Shown: positions 35,350 through 47,497, numbered from the stretch's first letter. The stretch: 64,000 bases of DNA from Chlorophyllum brunneum (GCA_963576785.1 OY756151.1:1736001-1800000), one strand, 5' to 3'. Notes: generated from the sequence alone by a model not told the origin. A program made the numbers and translations.

Positions 35350-35652
35350 ATGCTTATTACCTTTATTTCATTCCGAGCCTATAGGACTCTATGCACTTGC
35401 AACACAAACGATGCAGAATCAGACGAATCTCAAATTGAAGCCCAATTATCTCAACTCCCTGCCTCCGCTCTCCTAAAATTACATCAATTACATCCACAAC
35501 GTCGAGATACGTTTCGCTCCCACCTTCTTTCATCAAACGTGGGGAATGTACGATCCTGTCGTTTTTGTAGCAAGCTAGTATTTGATAAAGATGTTGATTT
35601 GACTGTGATTAAGAGGATTATTACGGCGCTACTAAGAGCACTTGATGAATGA
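35350..35652 (+). CDS. Small hypothetical protein with a CxxC pair
   Basis: A single open frame of 100 residues that starts MLITFISFRAYRTLCTC and carries SCRFCSKLVFDKD near the C-terminus. The N-terminus is arginine-bearing and poor in acids for its first 18 residues, so mitochondrial import is possible. An upstream in-frame ATG at 35308 exists but adds a cysteine-rich start of doubtful value. I do not recognise the family. It begins only about 135 bp past the edge of tandem block 3. Confidence 0.4.
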   Translation: MLITFISFRAYRTLCTCNTNDAESDESQIEAQLSQLPASALLKLHQLHPQRRDTFRSHLLSSNVGNVRSCRFCSKLVFDKDVDLTVIKRIITALLRALDE

Positions 35653-35720
35653 AAGCTCTAGATATTTGGAATTATTATCATATAGTACCAGAAGGAAGAT
35701 ATTACACGACGAGACAGTTT

Positions 35721-36930
35721 CTAGTCATACATAAAGGTTCTAAAATCAATAGCAATACCTCTCACATCCATCAATCCGGCTTTAGTAGCCTTCATCTTGT
35801 TTGATATGACCGGTTTACCAGTCCCACCCCCACGCGGACTTGCCAGTTCAATGGATATATTTCTTAGAGAAGGGAAGACATTACCATCCCCGATCAAAGC
35901 TTGGAAGAGGTTCCACTTCGAACCCTCTAATGGCGTCCATTTCGAGCTGAGATCAGGAAAGCTGGGACCATCAGCAGCGAGGCGGAGTCGTTCTAAAGGT
36001 ATGACGTGTTGCTGAAGCATATGAAGGAAGGGATAGGCATATCGAGTCATACATTCCCGCTTGAACTCGATGAGAAGATCCTCGAGAGCAGGGAGATATA
36101 TCTCGTATCCAACCCAAACAGGAGGATCTCCACCTGTATTTAATGTTAGTATGGAAGAAAATAATATTGAATGTGAAGTCCTTACGGTAGCCACGGAACG
36201 ACAGACGTAGTTTGGTAACATATGATGAAACCCTCGTCAGAAGTGAGAAGCCCACTTCGAGTTCAGCACGATTTGCTACTGTCATGCGTAACTTCTTGAT
36301 GCATGCGGTATCCAAGGATGTATTTCCACAAAAGAATGCCGCTGTTGAGGATGCGTTGTAGAGCACGAGTGATCGCGCGGAGAAGGAATGATGAGAGGGA
36401 AATGGGAATCCAGTGGCGTTGGACGGATTGCGAGTAACCACAAGGGTGGAAGACTCCACGTGAAGGCGATGAAGGGACCTAAGGATGGAGAAAGGAAAGT
36501 CCAGGATAAACCTGATTACGAGTCTCCCTGACGGTGCCGAGGAGGCGTTCATCTTGAGAGATGATCGAGCTTGCCAATCCTTCACAAAGATTTCAATGGG
36601 ATACTGTGTTGATCCAAACCAATCCCAGGGTACTTTCATTTGATCTCCAACGGATTGTTCAAGGTTCAGCTCGAGATGGTGTAGTTGGGGTGCCCTGTGG
36701 AGAATTCGAAAGATCTCCGCAAGGTAGGGGTGGCCGAGACAATGCCTGAAGGTATCGTAGGGGGATCCAACGCGCCCTTCCACCGTCCAAGGGTCACATT
36801 CAACAACAACGCGGCTGACGTGGTTGAGAATATTCTCTTGGGAAAGTTGTTGTAGAGAGGTCATCCACGGGTAATCCCAGCTTCCAGGGACAACACGAAT
36901 ACAATCGGGGAACGTAAGTCCTTCGGGCAT
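35721..36930 (-). CDS. LRR-like protein of the fungal F-box-associated type, hypothetical
   Basis: Exons 36186-36930 and 35721-36133, joined over a 52-bp GT..AG intron, give 385 residues. The sequence has repeated leucine-spaced segments (HRAPQLHHLELNLE, LRSLHRLHVESSTLVV, PSLRNISIELAS), as in the C-terminal part of Agaricomycete F-box/LRR proteins. No F-box is visible at the N-terminus (MPEGLTFPDCIRVVPGSW), so the call is by overall style only. It is divergent from the next gene, 268 bp away. Confidence 0.6.
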
Positions 36931-37198
36931 GTCGAAGATGGAGTGATTTTACCGGTTAATGTTTTGTGCTTTGTGGACAGAACGAGGGGTTTGGCTTCCG
37001 CGCAGATATTGGCCGCAAAGACTGGAGGCTTTTATAGGATGACCGTTCATAGCGTCGCGAAAGAAGTAAACGAGCCCGGAAAATTCGGGTAGGATAACGA
37101 TCAAACATTGCTTTATACCATTGTTCCTTTCACCGAACCTAGTGGCACCAAGCACGAGGCACTAAACGTTTGAAACTCAGATTTCACCAAGATATATC

Positions 37199-38293
37199 AT
37201 GACAATGCGGAGTAGACATGCGCGATATAGTCACAATCACGTGTTGCAAGGCACCAAGAACTGGACTCGTGATGTCCTCTTCGACTACACACGTCCTTTC
37301 CAACCTGCCGTGATGAACGCCCCGACCAACAGCAACATCGCGCTCATCGTGAAGGTTGACGAGAGGACCGGTGAAAGATGTCAATATCGGGCCTGTTCAG
37401 CATGCAAGCGCTTTGATGTCCCTCATCACGACCCCAAGAAAACCTGTGAACGATGCCGCGCTAAATCGAGGAAAAGTTACGCGTCCTCACACGAGAAGAT
37501 GCTTGCTAGGTTGAAGACAACAGTAGATCAATATTCGCTGGAGACTTCCCCTCTTATTCAATCGGAGTCGTCTGGTCCACCCTTAAAACCCTTAAAACGC
37601 AAGGCCGAAAAAGCTCCCGAGGAACTGGAGGGAGAAGAACAAAGACGGGCGGCCAAGACAATGAAGAGTTCGCCCGACGTGAAAGCGAAAAAGCCAGAAC
37701 ACGTGAGTGAACATCAAAGTACCTGTACTTAACCCTTGATGGTTCAATCTAATTCTAGCACACGAAGCCCAAAGTGATCTCCTTCATAGAGTACCAGAGG
37801 GCTTCTTTGCTGTATGATGCTGTCGGGATCGCTTCTTCGTCCAGCCCTCTCTGCAACTTTACAGGATCTCATTCCATTATTCGTTGTGACAACATTGATC
37901 ACAATAAACGCGTGAAAATGGTCACAAAGGATCTGCGGAAGATCGTAAAGATCCCATTCAAGTGAGTCTCTACCTTTCACCAGAGTCAGATGCCACCCCT
38001 CACTATTCAATAGACATGATCTGCCCATCAAGAAGATCGTCAGGGACACCAAAGTCCGCGTTAAATACAACTGCACTTGTGAATCATCTACTCCGAAGAC
38101 ATTGACTGCTTTAACCAACCCTTCGGGTCGAAAAACCGTTGGGCCCGGAGGCGCTACTGCAGTACGAGCTAATCGGAATTCGAACACCCCTGACACATCG
38201 TGTGGAGGATCAGTAATCATTACTGTTCGAAACGACGACTCCCATTTCTTGGGCATCCCGGGTCAGAAAGTTGTTGTGGAGATTGTACATTGA
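37199..38293 (+). CDS. Hypothetical protein with a zinc-ribbon-like Cys cluster
   Basis: Exons 37199-37702, 37759-37961 and 38014-38293 give 328 residues, all joined by GT..AG introns. Near residues 66-86 the pattern CSACKRFDVPHHDPKKTC and CERCRAK (two CxxC pairs) suggests a zinc-binding ribbon. Lys-rich stretches follow (LKPLKRKAEKAPEE), consistent with a nuclear protein. The last exon is rich in Thr and Gly and ends GQKVVVEIVH. The ATG at 37313 (MNAPTNSN) may be the true start because the first 38 residues look unlike a folded domain. Proteins with this N-terminal cluster are frequent in mushrooms and mostly unnamed. Confidence 0.55.
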
Positions 38294-39131
38294 TCCAATG
38301 TTCTTGGCGATTTCTAGTCTCTTCCTCTCATTTTGACGGTAAACCCTGTATATTCTCTTATTTTCTCTATAATGCATAATGAGGACTCTATCGGGACTAC
38401 TAGCAAATCTACTCCAACCCCACCTGCTCCCGCTTTTCGCCCGTTTAAAGGCCGATACAGTTGTCTTGATCCGGCTTCTAGACCTCTTAAAGGTTCACGT
38501 ACGTTGAACAATGTCGAAACACAAGCTGTAACAAGCCGCTTGCCGCCGTTGTAAAGCAAGGTGTCCGGCGTGTTACAAAGTGTTTCTGCGATCTTGAGAT
38601 CTCGCTTCACTGTCTCGAACACACGTATTATGTTCCTCAATCAACCAACGGCACCGGGCCTAGAAAGCGGTGCACGTCCTATCTCACTAACACGAACGTA
38701 CCAGTAGCTATAGATAAATAGACTCGTTACTCGTTGCCAACATGACAACCTTCAGCCAAGCCGAGAATAAGGGTAAAGATAGACTAAACTAAATTGGACC
38801 TGCAACTGCCGTTTTGGCTATTAATAGCTCCACATTGTGCAAAGTGGAGACGTTGACACGAGTCTCGAGATTCGGGGTGCCACAATCGGACACCAAAGAC
38901 TGGTAAAGCTCCAGAAGAACAGAAGGCATTGGAGTCCTTAAGATGCTGTCAAACAAAAAGGAGCCCCGAAGGATCTTTTGTGAGTTCCTCGTCTCCGCAT
39001 ATCAAACGAATTCCTTTCTCATCCTAACATGGTATCCGGAATTCGTATATAACAATTACGAGGCCAATTATCGTACCCAGTATCACCAAACGAGCACTTG
39101 GTTGTTTTTTAAACATACGAACCGATCTACA
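38294..39131. other. Intergenic region upstream of hydrophobin 1
   Basis: No gene is supported. A TATA-like TATATAA lies at 39046-39052, 80 bp before the hydrophobin ATG. Confidence 0.5.
39046..39052 (+). promoter_or_regulatory. TATA box of hydrophobin 1
   Basis: TATATAA, 80 bp upstream of the ATG at 39132. Confidence 0.5.
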
Positions 39132-39618
39132 ATGTTCTCCAAACTCGCTGTCGTCTTCATCTCCGTTGCTACCTTCGTTGCTGCTGCAAACAAGTGCAAC
39201 GTTGGCGAACTCAACTGTTGTAAGCCGGATTCTCTTACCTCGTTCATATCATCTCCAACGGATGCATTCAGGCAAATCCGTCCAGAAAGCTGACAGCACA
39301 GAGGTTACCAACATACTTGGTAGTCTTGACGTCGCTGCCGGTTCCATCACTGGCTCGGTTGGGTTGAACTGTAGCCCTATCACTGCCCTTGCTGGTGCTA
39401 CCGGCAGTAACTGGTACGTGCTTCCAGGGAACCATTGAGCCCCCGATAGACTATCTCATCGTTATTACAGCAATGCTCAGCCTGCCTGCTGCAACGGCAA
39501 TAACGTCAGTAAGTACTCATCAACAAGTCGAGCAAGAAGTTGAACAGTTTGACTCATTCATTGATACACAGACGGCATCCTCACCCTTGACTGCAGTCCC
39601 ATCAATGCCCCCATCTAG
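39132..39618 (+). CDS. Class I hydrophobin 1
   Basis: A small secreted protein that self-assembles at air-water interfaces and coats hyphae and fruit bodies. Exons 39132-39219, 39272-39413, 39471-39508 and 39572-39618 give 104 residues. A signal peptide (MFSKLAVVFISVATFVAA) is followed by eight cysteines in the order C-x6-CC ... C ... C-x5-CC ... C (CNVGELNCC, NCNAQPACC, LDCSPI). Length and spacing are typical of basidiomycete class I members. Intron positions match hydrophobin 2 at 40670 exactly, pointing to a tandem duplication 1.5 kb apart. Confidence 0.93.
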
Positions 39619-40669
39619 ACAAACGACTCCTCGTTGGATTGGTGGGTGTATATCTCGGGTTTCCATGATATCTATACATTATATACGAAGCTCTGTCACG
39701 ACCTCTATAACGAATGCTACAATGAACCTGGGATGTGAGGCTCAACCCCCAATGTAAATCTAATCTCGTCCGAGGTGTGTACTGAGAAATATCTCAGAGA
39801 AATGATAGAAGTCTAGTACCCACCGAAAGCGGTGGGAGCGTTACGCTAAAATACTAGCAAAACTAATTGTAACACTAATTATCTATCGAGAACCCTGGAT
39901 CTGATTCCGATGGCACTGTGAAATGTAGGAGTCATGTTCTTCTCTTCTCATCCATCATTCTCCCATTCCGCATCGATTACCACGCGTTCCGTCGTACGTT
40001 CAAGACGTTAGCTTAGCACCCGAGGGTCTGTCGAGGACCACAATAAAACACCTCGCCCTGCTTCGATCGACGAAAATAATCAGAAGGGAAAGCTTGAAAG
40101 TAAAGCAATGCATTCAGCTCGTGTGGAAGACCATCGGTTCGCATAGACGGCCTCCCGACCCATCCACTCCCCATTAGGGCACACTTTACCTCCGATCGCG
40201 CCTAGCTGTGGGATGTGCATGAGAATAATACATCTCCGTTGAATATACACCTTGTCCCCCAATCCAAGCGCCCTGCGCAGCATCGCCAAGCGTTGGGAGT
40301 TTAGCCTTAACACCGCAGCAAAGGGAAATCGATCCATAATTTCGACTCCTACCTCTGACCCTCGCGTAAGAGAAGAACTTCATGCCGGTGAACGTGTGTA
40401 CCGTAATCATTCCGTCATTATCATATCCGTTTCCGTACGCCACAGTCGAATTCGCTGATTGACATGAAAAGCTCTAGAAGGGTGAAGAAGCTTCCTTGTC
40501 CAACTCCAATTATTGCTAGAACCATCACAAATGAGGTATTCCGTGCGCCCGGACTTCAACGTATTCTTTATTCTTCGTTTCCGCTCTTTCACCACAACAT
40601 TCAAAAAATAAGATATTGTTATAAAAGAGTGGGACCCGACCCTACTTTACAATCTTCATCTTTTCCACA
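39619..40669. other. Intergenic region between the hydrophobins
   Basis: Two small hairpins are visible: CTGAGA/TCTCAG at about 39782-39797, and CCCACC/GGTGGG at about 39819-39836 followed by AGCGTTACGCT. ORFs on the minus strand at 40080-40600 overlap each other and show no domain. Confidence 0.45.
40620..40627 (+). promoter_or_regulatory. TATA box of hydrophobin 2
   Basis: TATAAAAG, 50 bp upstream of the ATG at 40670, implying a short 5' UTR as is common in strongly expressed hydrophobin genes. Confidence 0.6.
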
Positions 40670-41169
40670 ATGTTCTCCAAGCTCGCAATTGTCCTCATCT
40701 CTACCACTGCCTTGGTTTCTGCTGGAAAACCAGCTAATTTCAACAAAGTGACGGGAAAGTGTAATGTTGGCGAACTCAACTGCTGTAAGTAGAGTACCGA
40801 GGACACCTGTCGAATGTCCGACACCTACTGACTGCAAACCAGGCCAGAGTGTGCAGGACGCCAAATCGAAAGCCGCCCAAGCTGCAGCGGGTACCATTAA
40901 CGGTCTCGTTGGGCAAATAACTGGCTCGGTTGGGTTGCAATGTAACTCGATCAGCGTCCTTGGCGTTGGTACTGCCTCCAATTGGTATGTTCGATCGGCT
41001 CTCAATCTCGCTACCAATTCTTACCTTTTCTGAAGCAATGCCCAACCTGTCTGCTGCTCGGGCAACAACTTCAGTAGGTCTTTACCTTTCGAAACAACGC
41101 CATCGCTAACAAGAATTTACAGACGGCGTTATCGTTCTCGCTTGCGATCCCATCAACATCGACCTGTGA
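40670..41169 (+). CDS. Class I hydrophobin 2
   Basis: Exons 40670-40784, 40843-40984, 41036-41073 and 41123-41169 give 113 residues. The signal peptide is MFSKLAIVLISTTALVSA. Eight cysteines follow the class I order (CNVGELNCC, QCNSISVLGVG, NCNAQPVCC, LACDPI). Compared with hydrophobin 1 it has an extra segment before the first cysteine (GKPANFNKVTGK). Exons 2 to 4 are the same length in both genes. Secreted to the cell wall surface. Confidence 0.94.
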
Positions 41170-41825
41170 GATGCGGATGGGATAGTGTAGTTCCAAATTT
41201 ACTGCTAGTTCTCTTCAGGAGTAGACTTGTTAATTTGTTCGCCGAACATCCCTTTCTCTGTATCTATTGGTCGATGATCTCGCATGCATGACCATCCTAC
41301 ACTCTACACTCAACTTAGCGTTATGAAACCACTAGTGAAACATAGAGCGCCCTGGATGTGGCTGTTGATTCGAGAGCATTTTCTTCCGTCCACCCGAGTT
41401 TACCCAGGCTCATATTTGGAATGGGATGGTATTTCAGGATCAAAGTAACTGACCTTAACTGGGTATTCGGAGCTCCTTGCCAAAATAACCACGCCCCACG
41501 ACCACCGCATAAAACATTCATAATCAGGATTAGAGACCGCCAATATTTTAGGGTACTGCAGCGATGGGTCCTTCTGAAGCAGTACACCAAATCTTATTGA
41601 GCGAGTCAGACTAAGTCAAACATTAAACAACATCTATTGTATCTCGGTTGGACGAGAACTAATTGCTATACGGCGCACAACTTACCCCTCAAATTGTATT
41701 AATGTATATTAGCTGCGGCATATATCAGAACCCTCCATGAGAACCTGTCGCCACGCTATATAAATTCTCAAGATGTTGGTTTGCCTGTACGTATGAATTC
41801 TGCAGTTACTTGCGCCTCTGTGCAA
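41170..41825. other. Intergenic region after hydrophobin 2
   Basis: ORFs of about 80-90 residues occur on opposite strands over the same bases (41321-41600) and cancel each other as evidence. A TATA-like CTATATAAA lies near 41756. No gene is called. Confidence 0.45.
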
Positions 41826-42300
41826 TTACCTGACAACCGGTGCTACCAGAACAATGACAAATAAACCCTGAGGATTTCCGTCTGGTAGCGAAACAGCTAT
41901 ACCCAGGAAGAGCCGGGGTTCCGTAACAAATCCCGGGACGGCATCCAACCCACCAGCCCACTCGTCTTGACCAGATGAAACGTTTATCGATGAATTACCA
42001 GGGGGTTCAAAGCAAGACGAGCGCATAGATTCCCTGGCATTATACACATCACCTCTTCAGTACGAGAGCTATTCGATAGCCAAAAGATGTTTTCCAATCC
42101 ATCTGCCAATAAAACGTCAATGAACAAACCACTCTCGCCGAATGTCTTCTGTCAAAGGTAACCCTCATCACTGTAGGCTCAGCGCCCGATGTCAATAAAA
42201 TGTCGCTCCACGGCGGCATCAGCCCTAGCGAATGCAGAAGTGTGATTATGATCAGATATAAACCACCATCAATGGGAATGAGAAAGGCGGTATAGTCCAT
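41826..42300 (-). pseudogene. Possible remnant of a multi-pass membrane protein gene
   Basis: Two adjoining open stretches read LIPIDGGLYLIIITLLHSLG with a following polar part, then NARESMRSS and a Gly/Ser-rich tail. This resembles the last helix and tail of basidiomycete multi-pass membrane proteins. No start or complete set of helices is seen. Weak call. Confidence 0.22.
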
Positions 42301-42814
42301 ACTATAGTCCAGAGAGGTTGTCCGAGACGTGGGGTATAAGTAGTCCGTATTAGAGAAAGAGAATAAGAAAAAAGCCTTATTATGATAGTGGGCTCAAAGG
42401 AATCTTAACGTAGCTGCCTTGCCTGTCCGAATCGTTCGGGTCCGGTACACAAGAAATTCAGTAAGAAATGCCATGCTTAGAACTTAATGCGCTTAAGACT
42501 CACAAGACTCAAAACTCAGACCGCCGCATGGGTTTTGACCTCAACACTCAATCTTGTGTCTTGTCGAATTTTTCAGAAAAACTTGAAAGCTGTTGATGCG
42601 AACGAACAAGGCGGTCTTGATGATTACGATACGGCACGGTATTCGCTTCTTCAAGGTGCTCGCTTGCAGTAGTAACCACGCTCTCATTCACTGATTCGGT
42701 CGTGCTTGTAATTTCGAGGTGTAATTCCTGGTAAGGCGGAGGCCTTAAAAAGGGGGGGAGAAAAAGATAAAATCGTAGGCTAAGTATCGTGAAGGTTAAA
42801 AATAGGGTGATCAT
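42301..42814. other. Intergenic region downstream of GH16
   Basis: Short ORFs overlap on both strands at 42487-42814. Nothing is recognised. Confidence 0.45.
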
Positions 42815-44312
42815 TTACTCATAAACACGGATCGAGGCGAAATCAAAGTAAGCATCAGAGAAAGCACCCGGGTTGTTGTTGACAAAGTCTATGTATGGAC
42901 ATGCGTTAGTTTCTGTTTGGGTGATCTCCATACCAATGTCACGTACCAACACAAGTGGAGGGACAGCCGCTCTGTGAATAGACATTGCCAGCCCAATCGC
43001 CACCTGAAAACAGGATATGAGATAGGTAATGTTGGATCCAAGAATCGACTCACAGAATGTCAAGTTGATAATAATGTTATGGTTACTGAAGTGTTGCGCC
43101 AGGTTGCATGATGTATCGGGGAAGTTAGCCACGGGCGTTCCCTTGAGACGCGTTAGTTGCACATGGCGCCCAAACCGCGAAAGGACTCACCCAGTTGTCC
43201 GGATTGACGCTCGAACCTCCATTTCTAACCTCACTCGGAACTGAGCCAGAATTGCGGGGCCAGAAGAAGACTTTGATAGCACTGGACGAGCGCTCTACAG
43301 CGTACCTGTATTTAAAAAGTAGTCAGTTAGATGTCGTTCAGCACATATGGAACACCAACCATCCGCCACCATTGCTATTGAACGAAGGGCCATAGCTGTT
43401 GCTTGTGGGGAACCTGACACCGCATCCGGTGTTTCCGTTGACTGCCGTGTTGCAATCAAGCTGTCCAGAAGTGCTTAAAATACATGAGACGCTGGAAATA
43501 GAACGATAGGAGCCGGGAGAGAAGTACCCAGTCTGAGATCGAGAAGACGGCATTGTGCACCCTGAGAGTAAATCAGGCACTCAGTTTTGGCAAAAAGGGA
43601 TTGTGCTTGGGCTGACTGACCTGAGCTGGTATGAAGGGTGGCAGCATTAGGAGACTGATCGTTGACACCTTCAACGATATCAATCTCTCCCTGATGTATC
43701 CACCAAATTTCAGCGTTACCAACGAGCAGAAGGTAAATGCGATACATACGCCATTTGGCCATTGAGACTCGTTCGTTTCCCAGATAGCTGGCCAAGTTCT
43801 ACCCTGCGATTTAATACACGGTATATGGGTACAACCTCTAATAAACCTACCCGCATCCTTGCGGCATGTGGCGCACATCAAATCTGGAATAAAGTAAACC
43901 TCAGGAGCTCTGAAAGTTATAGGTGAATCGACTTACACAGCGACGTGAGTGGTGAAAGTCTTGGTTGATCTAATCCTTGCAGAGTTCCTTCCAGGTCCGC
44001 TCGAGCTCAGCCTAGTACTGGAATCTGCACGTAGAATGAAGCTCGAGGAGCTCTGGGCAACAGCTAGGCCCAGTGACCTAGCAGTGCCTTCATCGACGTA
44101 GTTTCTGTTGGGTAGCTTGCCATTAGGAAAAGTGATAAATCACAACAGAAGTTTATCACGCACACACGCCCGTGAGTGGGGTCCGCTATAGCCTCAAAAT
44201 CGAAGAAATCGAAGAAGCCGGAACCGGTAACGGTATCCGAGAGGCTATAGGTAGCAGCGAGAGAGGGCGCGAATAGCGCTGAGAGGAGAAGAGCGCGAAA
44301 GGCGGATTTCAT
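42815..44312 (-). CDS. Secreted GH16 endo-beta-1,3(4)-glucanase-like enzyme
   Basis: A glycoside hydrolase family 16 protein expected to cut beta-1,3/1,4- or 1,3/1,6-glucan in cell walls. The start at 44310-44312 gives a signal peptide (MKSAFRALLLSALFAPSLAA). Several short exons follow: SGFFDFFDFEAIADPTHGR, NYVDEGTARSLGLA, FDVRHMPQGCG, TWPAIWETNESQWPN. The catalytic motif GEIDIVEGVN is at about 43661-43693, with both Glu residues present. A C-terminal part includes FCGDWAG after a splice and ends ASIRVYE. This pattern matches the fungal laminarinase-type GH16 group seen in Agaricomycetes. The frame is open in all exons identified. Confidence 0.85.
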
Positions 44313-45415
44313 TGTGGTATTAAGTCGTATGTTGTTAACCGAATGTGAAGACTGAAAAGATAGTGATTTTCCAAAGGAGAGACGAGAGTTGTTTAAATAG
44401 GGGCAAGAAGCGGGTTCCCAATCAAGTGTCAGAGGCGAATTGAGGACAACATGGATACTGGACAGATGGGTACCGCGGGAAGGTGGGTGTGGAAGGGGAA
44501 GAGGTGAATATTTCCGAGACAAGCATCACGCGTCCGTTTCTTGGATCCGAAATAGTTAGAGCGAATCACGCGAGTAGTGACGTTCAGCCCTAGCAATTTT
44601 TGGATTGGAACGAAAAAAGTGATGCAGAGGGCGCTAATTGTGCAGTGTCGGAACCGTGGGAACTGGAGGTAGATAGGGGCAGAATATACCAGCGATGATA
44701 AGAGACCAGTTGCGCTTGTGTGGAGGTAGGTTTAATGAAGCCATGACTGAGGCGCTGGATGAGATACTGTTACGAGACGGTAGCGTCATATGGATCAAGT
44801 CCTGCCCAAGAGCTTCTGTTTGCTCCTGCCACAAGGACAAAGATGTTTCAAGGCAAAAGACATGCGCTGCCCAGCCCATGTGTCCAGGTAGTTGGTATGG
44901 AATTCGTCTTCCTTTTGCTGGGGTGAAGGAAGAGGCTGAGAGTATGTGGCGGGTGCTCTGCTCCCAAACACGTGGTCTCCCAAGGTCTCATGAGGTCAGC
45001 GGGGTGTATCGGACCTACCTTGGTTCTTATTCTGACTATTTTGTGTTCAACGAGTTCGGATGACCAGTTGGGGTACATGCGATTGGACACTGTAAGGTTT
45101 CTTGATGTCTTTGACCGCATGTACAAATCGTCTCATGATATTTCTTATCATTTGTTGATATGTGGAGAAAGTCCGAGGGTTACCCAGGGTGGGGCGTATA
45201 TTTCTGGTATTGAGGATTTGTCAAAGCTGTTGGTCGATAATTCTAAAATGAGGCTTAAAATATTCTGCCGTGACTACTTAGAGTTGATGCGAGCCTGAGA
45301 GCTAATTCCGGTGGCTAGACTAAATCACCCAATTTGAGGTAATATTTTCTCCCGGTCGAGGCCTTCCTCGGATATCTCTTCTCACCCCACACCCTTCACA
45401 AATCCACCGCCACTC
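44313..45415. other. Intergenic region with open frames of unclear status
   Basis: On the plus strand, 44695-45063 (122 residues) and 44972-45298 (108 residues, ends KIFCRDYLELMRA) overlap in different frames. They could be two parts of one decayed or spliced gene, but no splice or single frameshift joining them could be chosen with confidence. The domain is unknown. Confidence 0.3.
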
Positions 45416-45529
45416 GTGAATAGACATAGAAGGAGCCCGAGTCAACGAATATGTCAATCACTAGGTACCAAATGTCCAAATCGAAATCCCTGTTGGCCCC
45501 CGGCTCCCCCCAAGCCCATATCGATGGAA

Positions 45530-45652
45530 TCCTTAACGATACTGAGTAAGCATACCTATGCATCCAGTGAGTCGGCTTTGTATCAGTTCACCCGCTATTT
45601 GGCCCCTAGGGGGTTGAACACTGCCATCGTTCCTGCAGCAACAGTCGAGTAA
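45530..45652 (+). pseudogene. Possible fragment of a short-chain dehydrogenase
   Basis: About 40 residues read KHTYASSESALYQFTRYLAP, like the active-site helix of short-chain dehydrogenases (Y-A-S-S-K-x-A-L). The catalytic Lys is replaced by Glu here. The match ends at a stop soon after, and no nucleotide-binding part is found upstream. Probably a relic. Confidence 0.3.
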
Positions 45653-46336
45653 CCACGCCACCTCTCCAATTCTATCGGCAGATTTTAAGCTCTCCTATCA
45701 GTAGTTCTGTGCTCCAACCCGTCGGTCGTTAAGGTCTCGAGGAGTGGACATAATGTGCCCCTTTTACACAGTGTGGGGTAACCGGATCAACGGGGGGATT
45801 GATCCATACTTTAGGTCGGCCCGTACTTTGGACAACGAGTTTCCAGGTCGACCTTGGTTAACCACGTACATTATCGTAGAGTGCCTTCTGAGTGTGAAAG
45901 CGGGTTCTACAAGAACAGCGGCCATGAATCCCTTATGCTTTATATCAGTAAGCACAAATTTGAACATGGGACAACGTTCCTCTGGAGCCAACATTAAGTT
46001 CCGATCAGATATTTCAAGCTCCGATATGGCAGATCTCGGCCAAGATGACTTTTGATCCCTCCGTCGCTCTGTGCATTTTTCCCTGAAAAATGTATACACA
46101 ATGATTAAAGTGTACCCTGATTGCAGTTTACCGTTATTAAGAGTAAGAGTGAGTGGGTGGGGGTGTAATAAATATACGTCCGAGGGACGCAATGGATGGT
46201 TGAAATTCGTTAACGGCATAACGTCAAGGCTTGAAAGTGAATTGTCCCTTGACGTCTTACTCACTTCAACACGTTCCAACGTCAAAATTCTAGCACACCT
46301 TCGGTGCTCTATCACATCTCATCACTTTAACCCAAG
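45653..46336. other. Intergenic region upstream of the surface protein gene
   Basis: ORFs of 103 residues (plus, 45744-46055) and 183 residues (minus, 45764-46315) cover the same bases. Neither has a recognisable domain, signal or splice pattern, so neither is called. Confidence 0.4.
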
Positions 46337-47497
46337 ATGTTTTCACCTCAGTACGTGACGACGCATTCCAAAACACATAGTCGAATTAATATCACCACCA
46401 GGTTAGGCGTCCTGTGTTTTCTGCCCTTCCTCACCTACACCTACGCTCTCCAACTAGTCAAATTCTCGTTCTGGCATGGAAATGGTGGAGATACTTTATG
46501 TCCTATACCTCAAGATATCATTTTCATCACAATGAAAGCCGAAACCAATGATCCGAGTTCTGTGGAATTGAGATTATACAATATCGATCGAATGAATGAG
46601 ACGTTGGTGTTGTCTGGTTTGGATCCTGTGAGAGATGAGAATGTGGGGTTTGAGGTGCCTTGGGTACCACCCGGGTGAGTTTTCTTTCTCTCTTATTTTG
46701 GATTTATCAGATTGACTGGGGGGGGATGGGTTTGTAGGAATTTTTGGATACGTGTTTATTCTGATTTTTCGTAAGTTTGATTGGGGGGTGAAGTTTTATA
46801 TGTTGGGATTTATTATTGTATAGGACTAAGAATTTTCTTGTGCAATCTTCAACGTTTCAAATTTATGCGCCGAATGCGACTGGTGTTTCGATACATCCAC
46901 CTTCTGCGTCGGCTACTATTGCGTACGTTCATTTGGTATTCAATAGCGACTACTAATTCATTTCATTATAGAACAACTTCAACGCGCCGTTCACAACCCT
47001 CTTCCTCATCCGACATGTCCACCACATCATCGAACAAAACAGGTATAATCATCGGAGCTACCCTCGGTGGTGTAGCATTCCTTCTCCTAGTCATCATTCT
47101 TATCTTCCTATGGCATCGAAAATCATCCAAACCAAAAGAACATTCTACATTCTCATTATCACACTCCAAACCTTTACCAACTCTACCTCCGACAACAAAC
47201 CCAGAAGCACCATTCGAAGCTGCACGGAACGCCGCAAGTCGGGCAGAGAACCTCAGAAAGGAACGAGAAAGGCTAGATAGAGAAATCATCACTCTTGAAG
47301 GAACCGTTCGTAGTTTGACACGACATCCATCGAGACCTGCTCTCTCCGACAGAAGGGAGGGCAGTGGTAATGGTGATGGCATGGCACGAAGTGTTGGAGA
47401 GAATGGAGAATCGGATGTTCATTCCCAGTTGGAGGCCCTACGCGCTCAAGTCAAGCGATTGGAGAGCACAATTGATGCCCCTCCTGAATATCACTGA
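46337..47497 (+). CDS. Single-pass cell-surface protein with Ser/Thr-rich stalk
   Basis: Exons 46337-46674, 46738-46770, 46824-46922 and 46972-47497 give 331 residues. An N-terminal hydrophobic segment (LGVLCFLPFLTYTYA) can serve as signal or anchor. A short beta-rich extracellular domain follows (ELRLYNIDRMNETLV, NFWIRVYSDFSTKNF), then a Ser/Thr-rich stalk. One transmembrane helix (IIIGATLGGVAFLLLVIILI) is followed by basic HRKSSKPK. The cytosolic part has a likely coiled coil (RAENLRKERERLDREIITLE) and a second one near the end. This layout is common in basidiomycete wall-sensor-like or Mid2-like proteins; the precise role is unknown. Confidence 0.75.

Noticed and set aside
45764..46315. 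183-residue ORF on the minus strand
   Set aside because: Overlaps a 103-residue ORF on the other strand, has no recognisable domain, and lies directly upstream of a supported gene.
46966..47382. 138-residue minus-strand ORF
   Set aside because: Lies opposite the coding exon of the single-pass surface protein.
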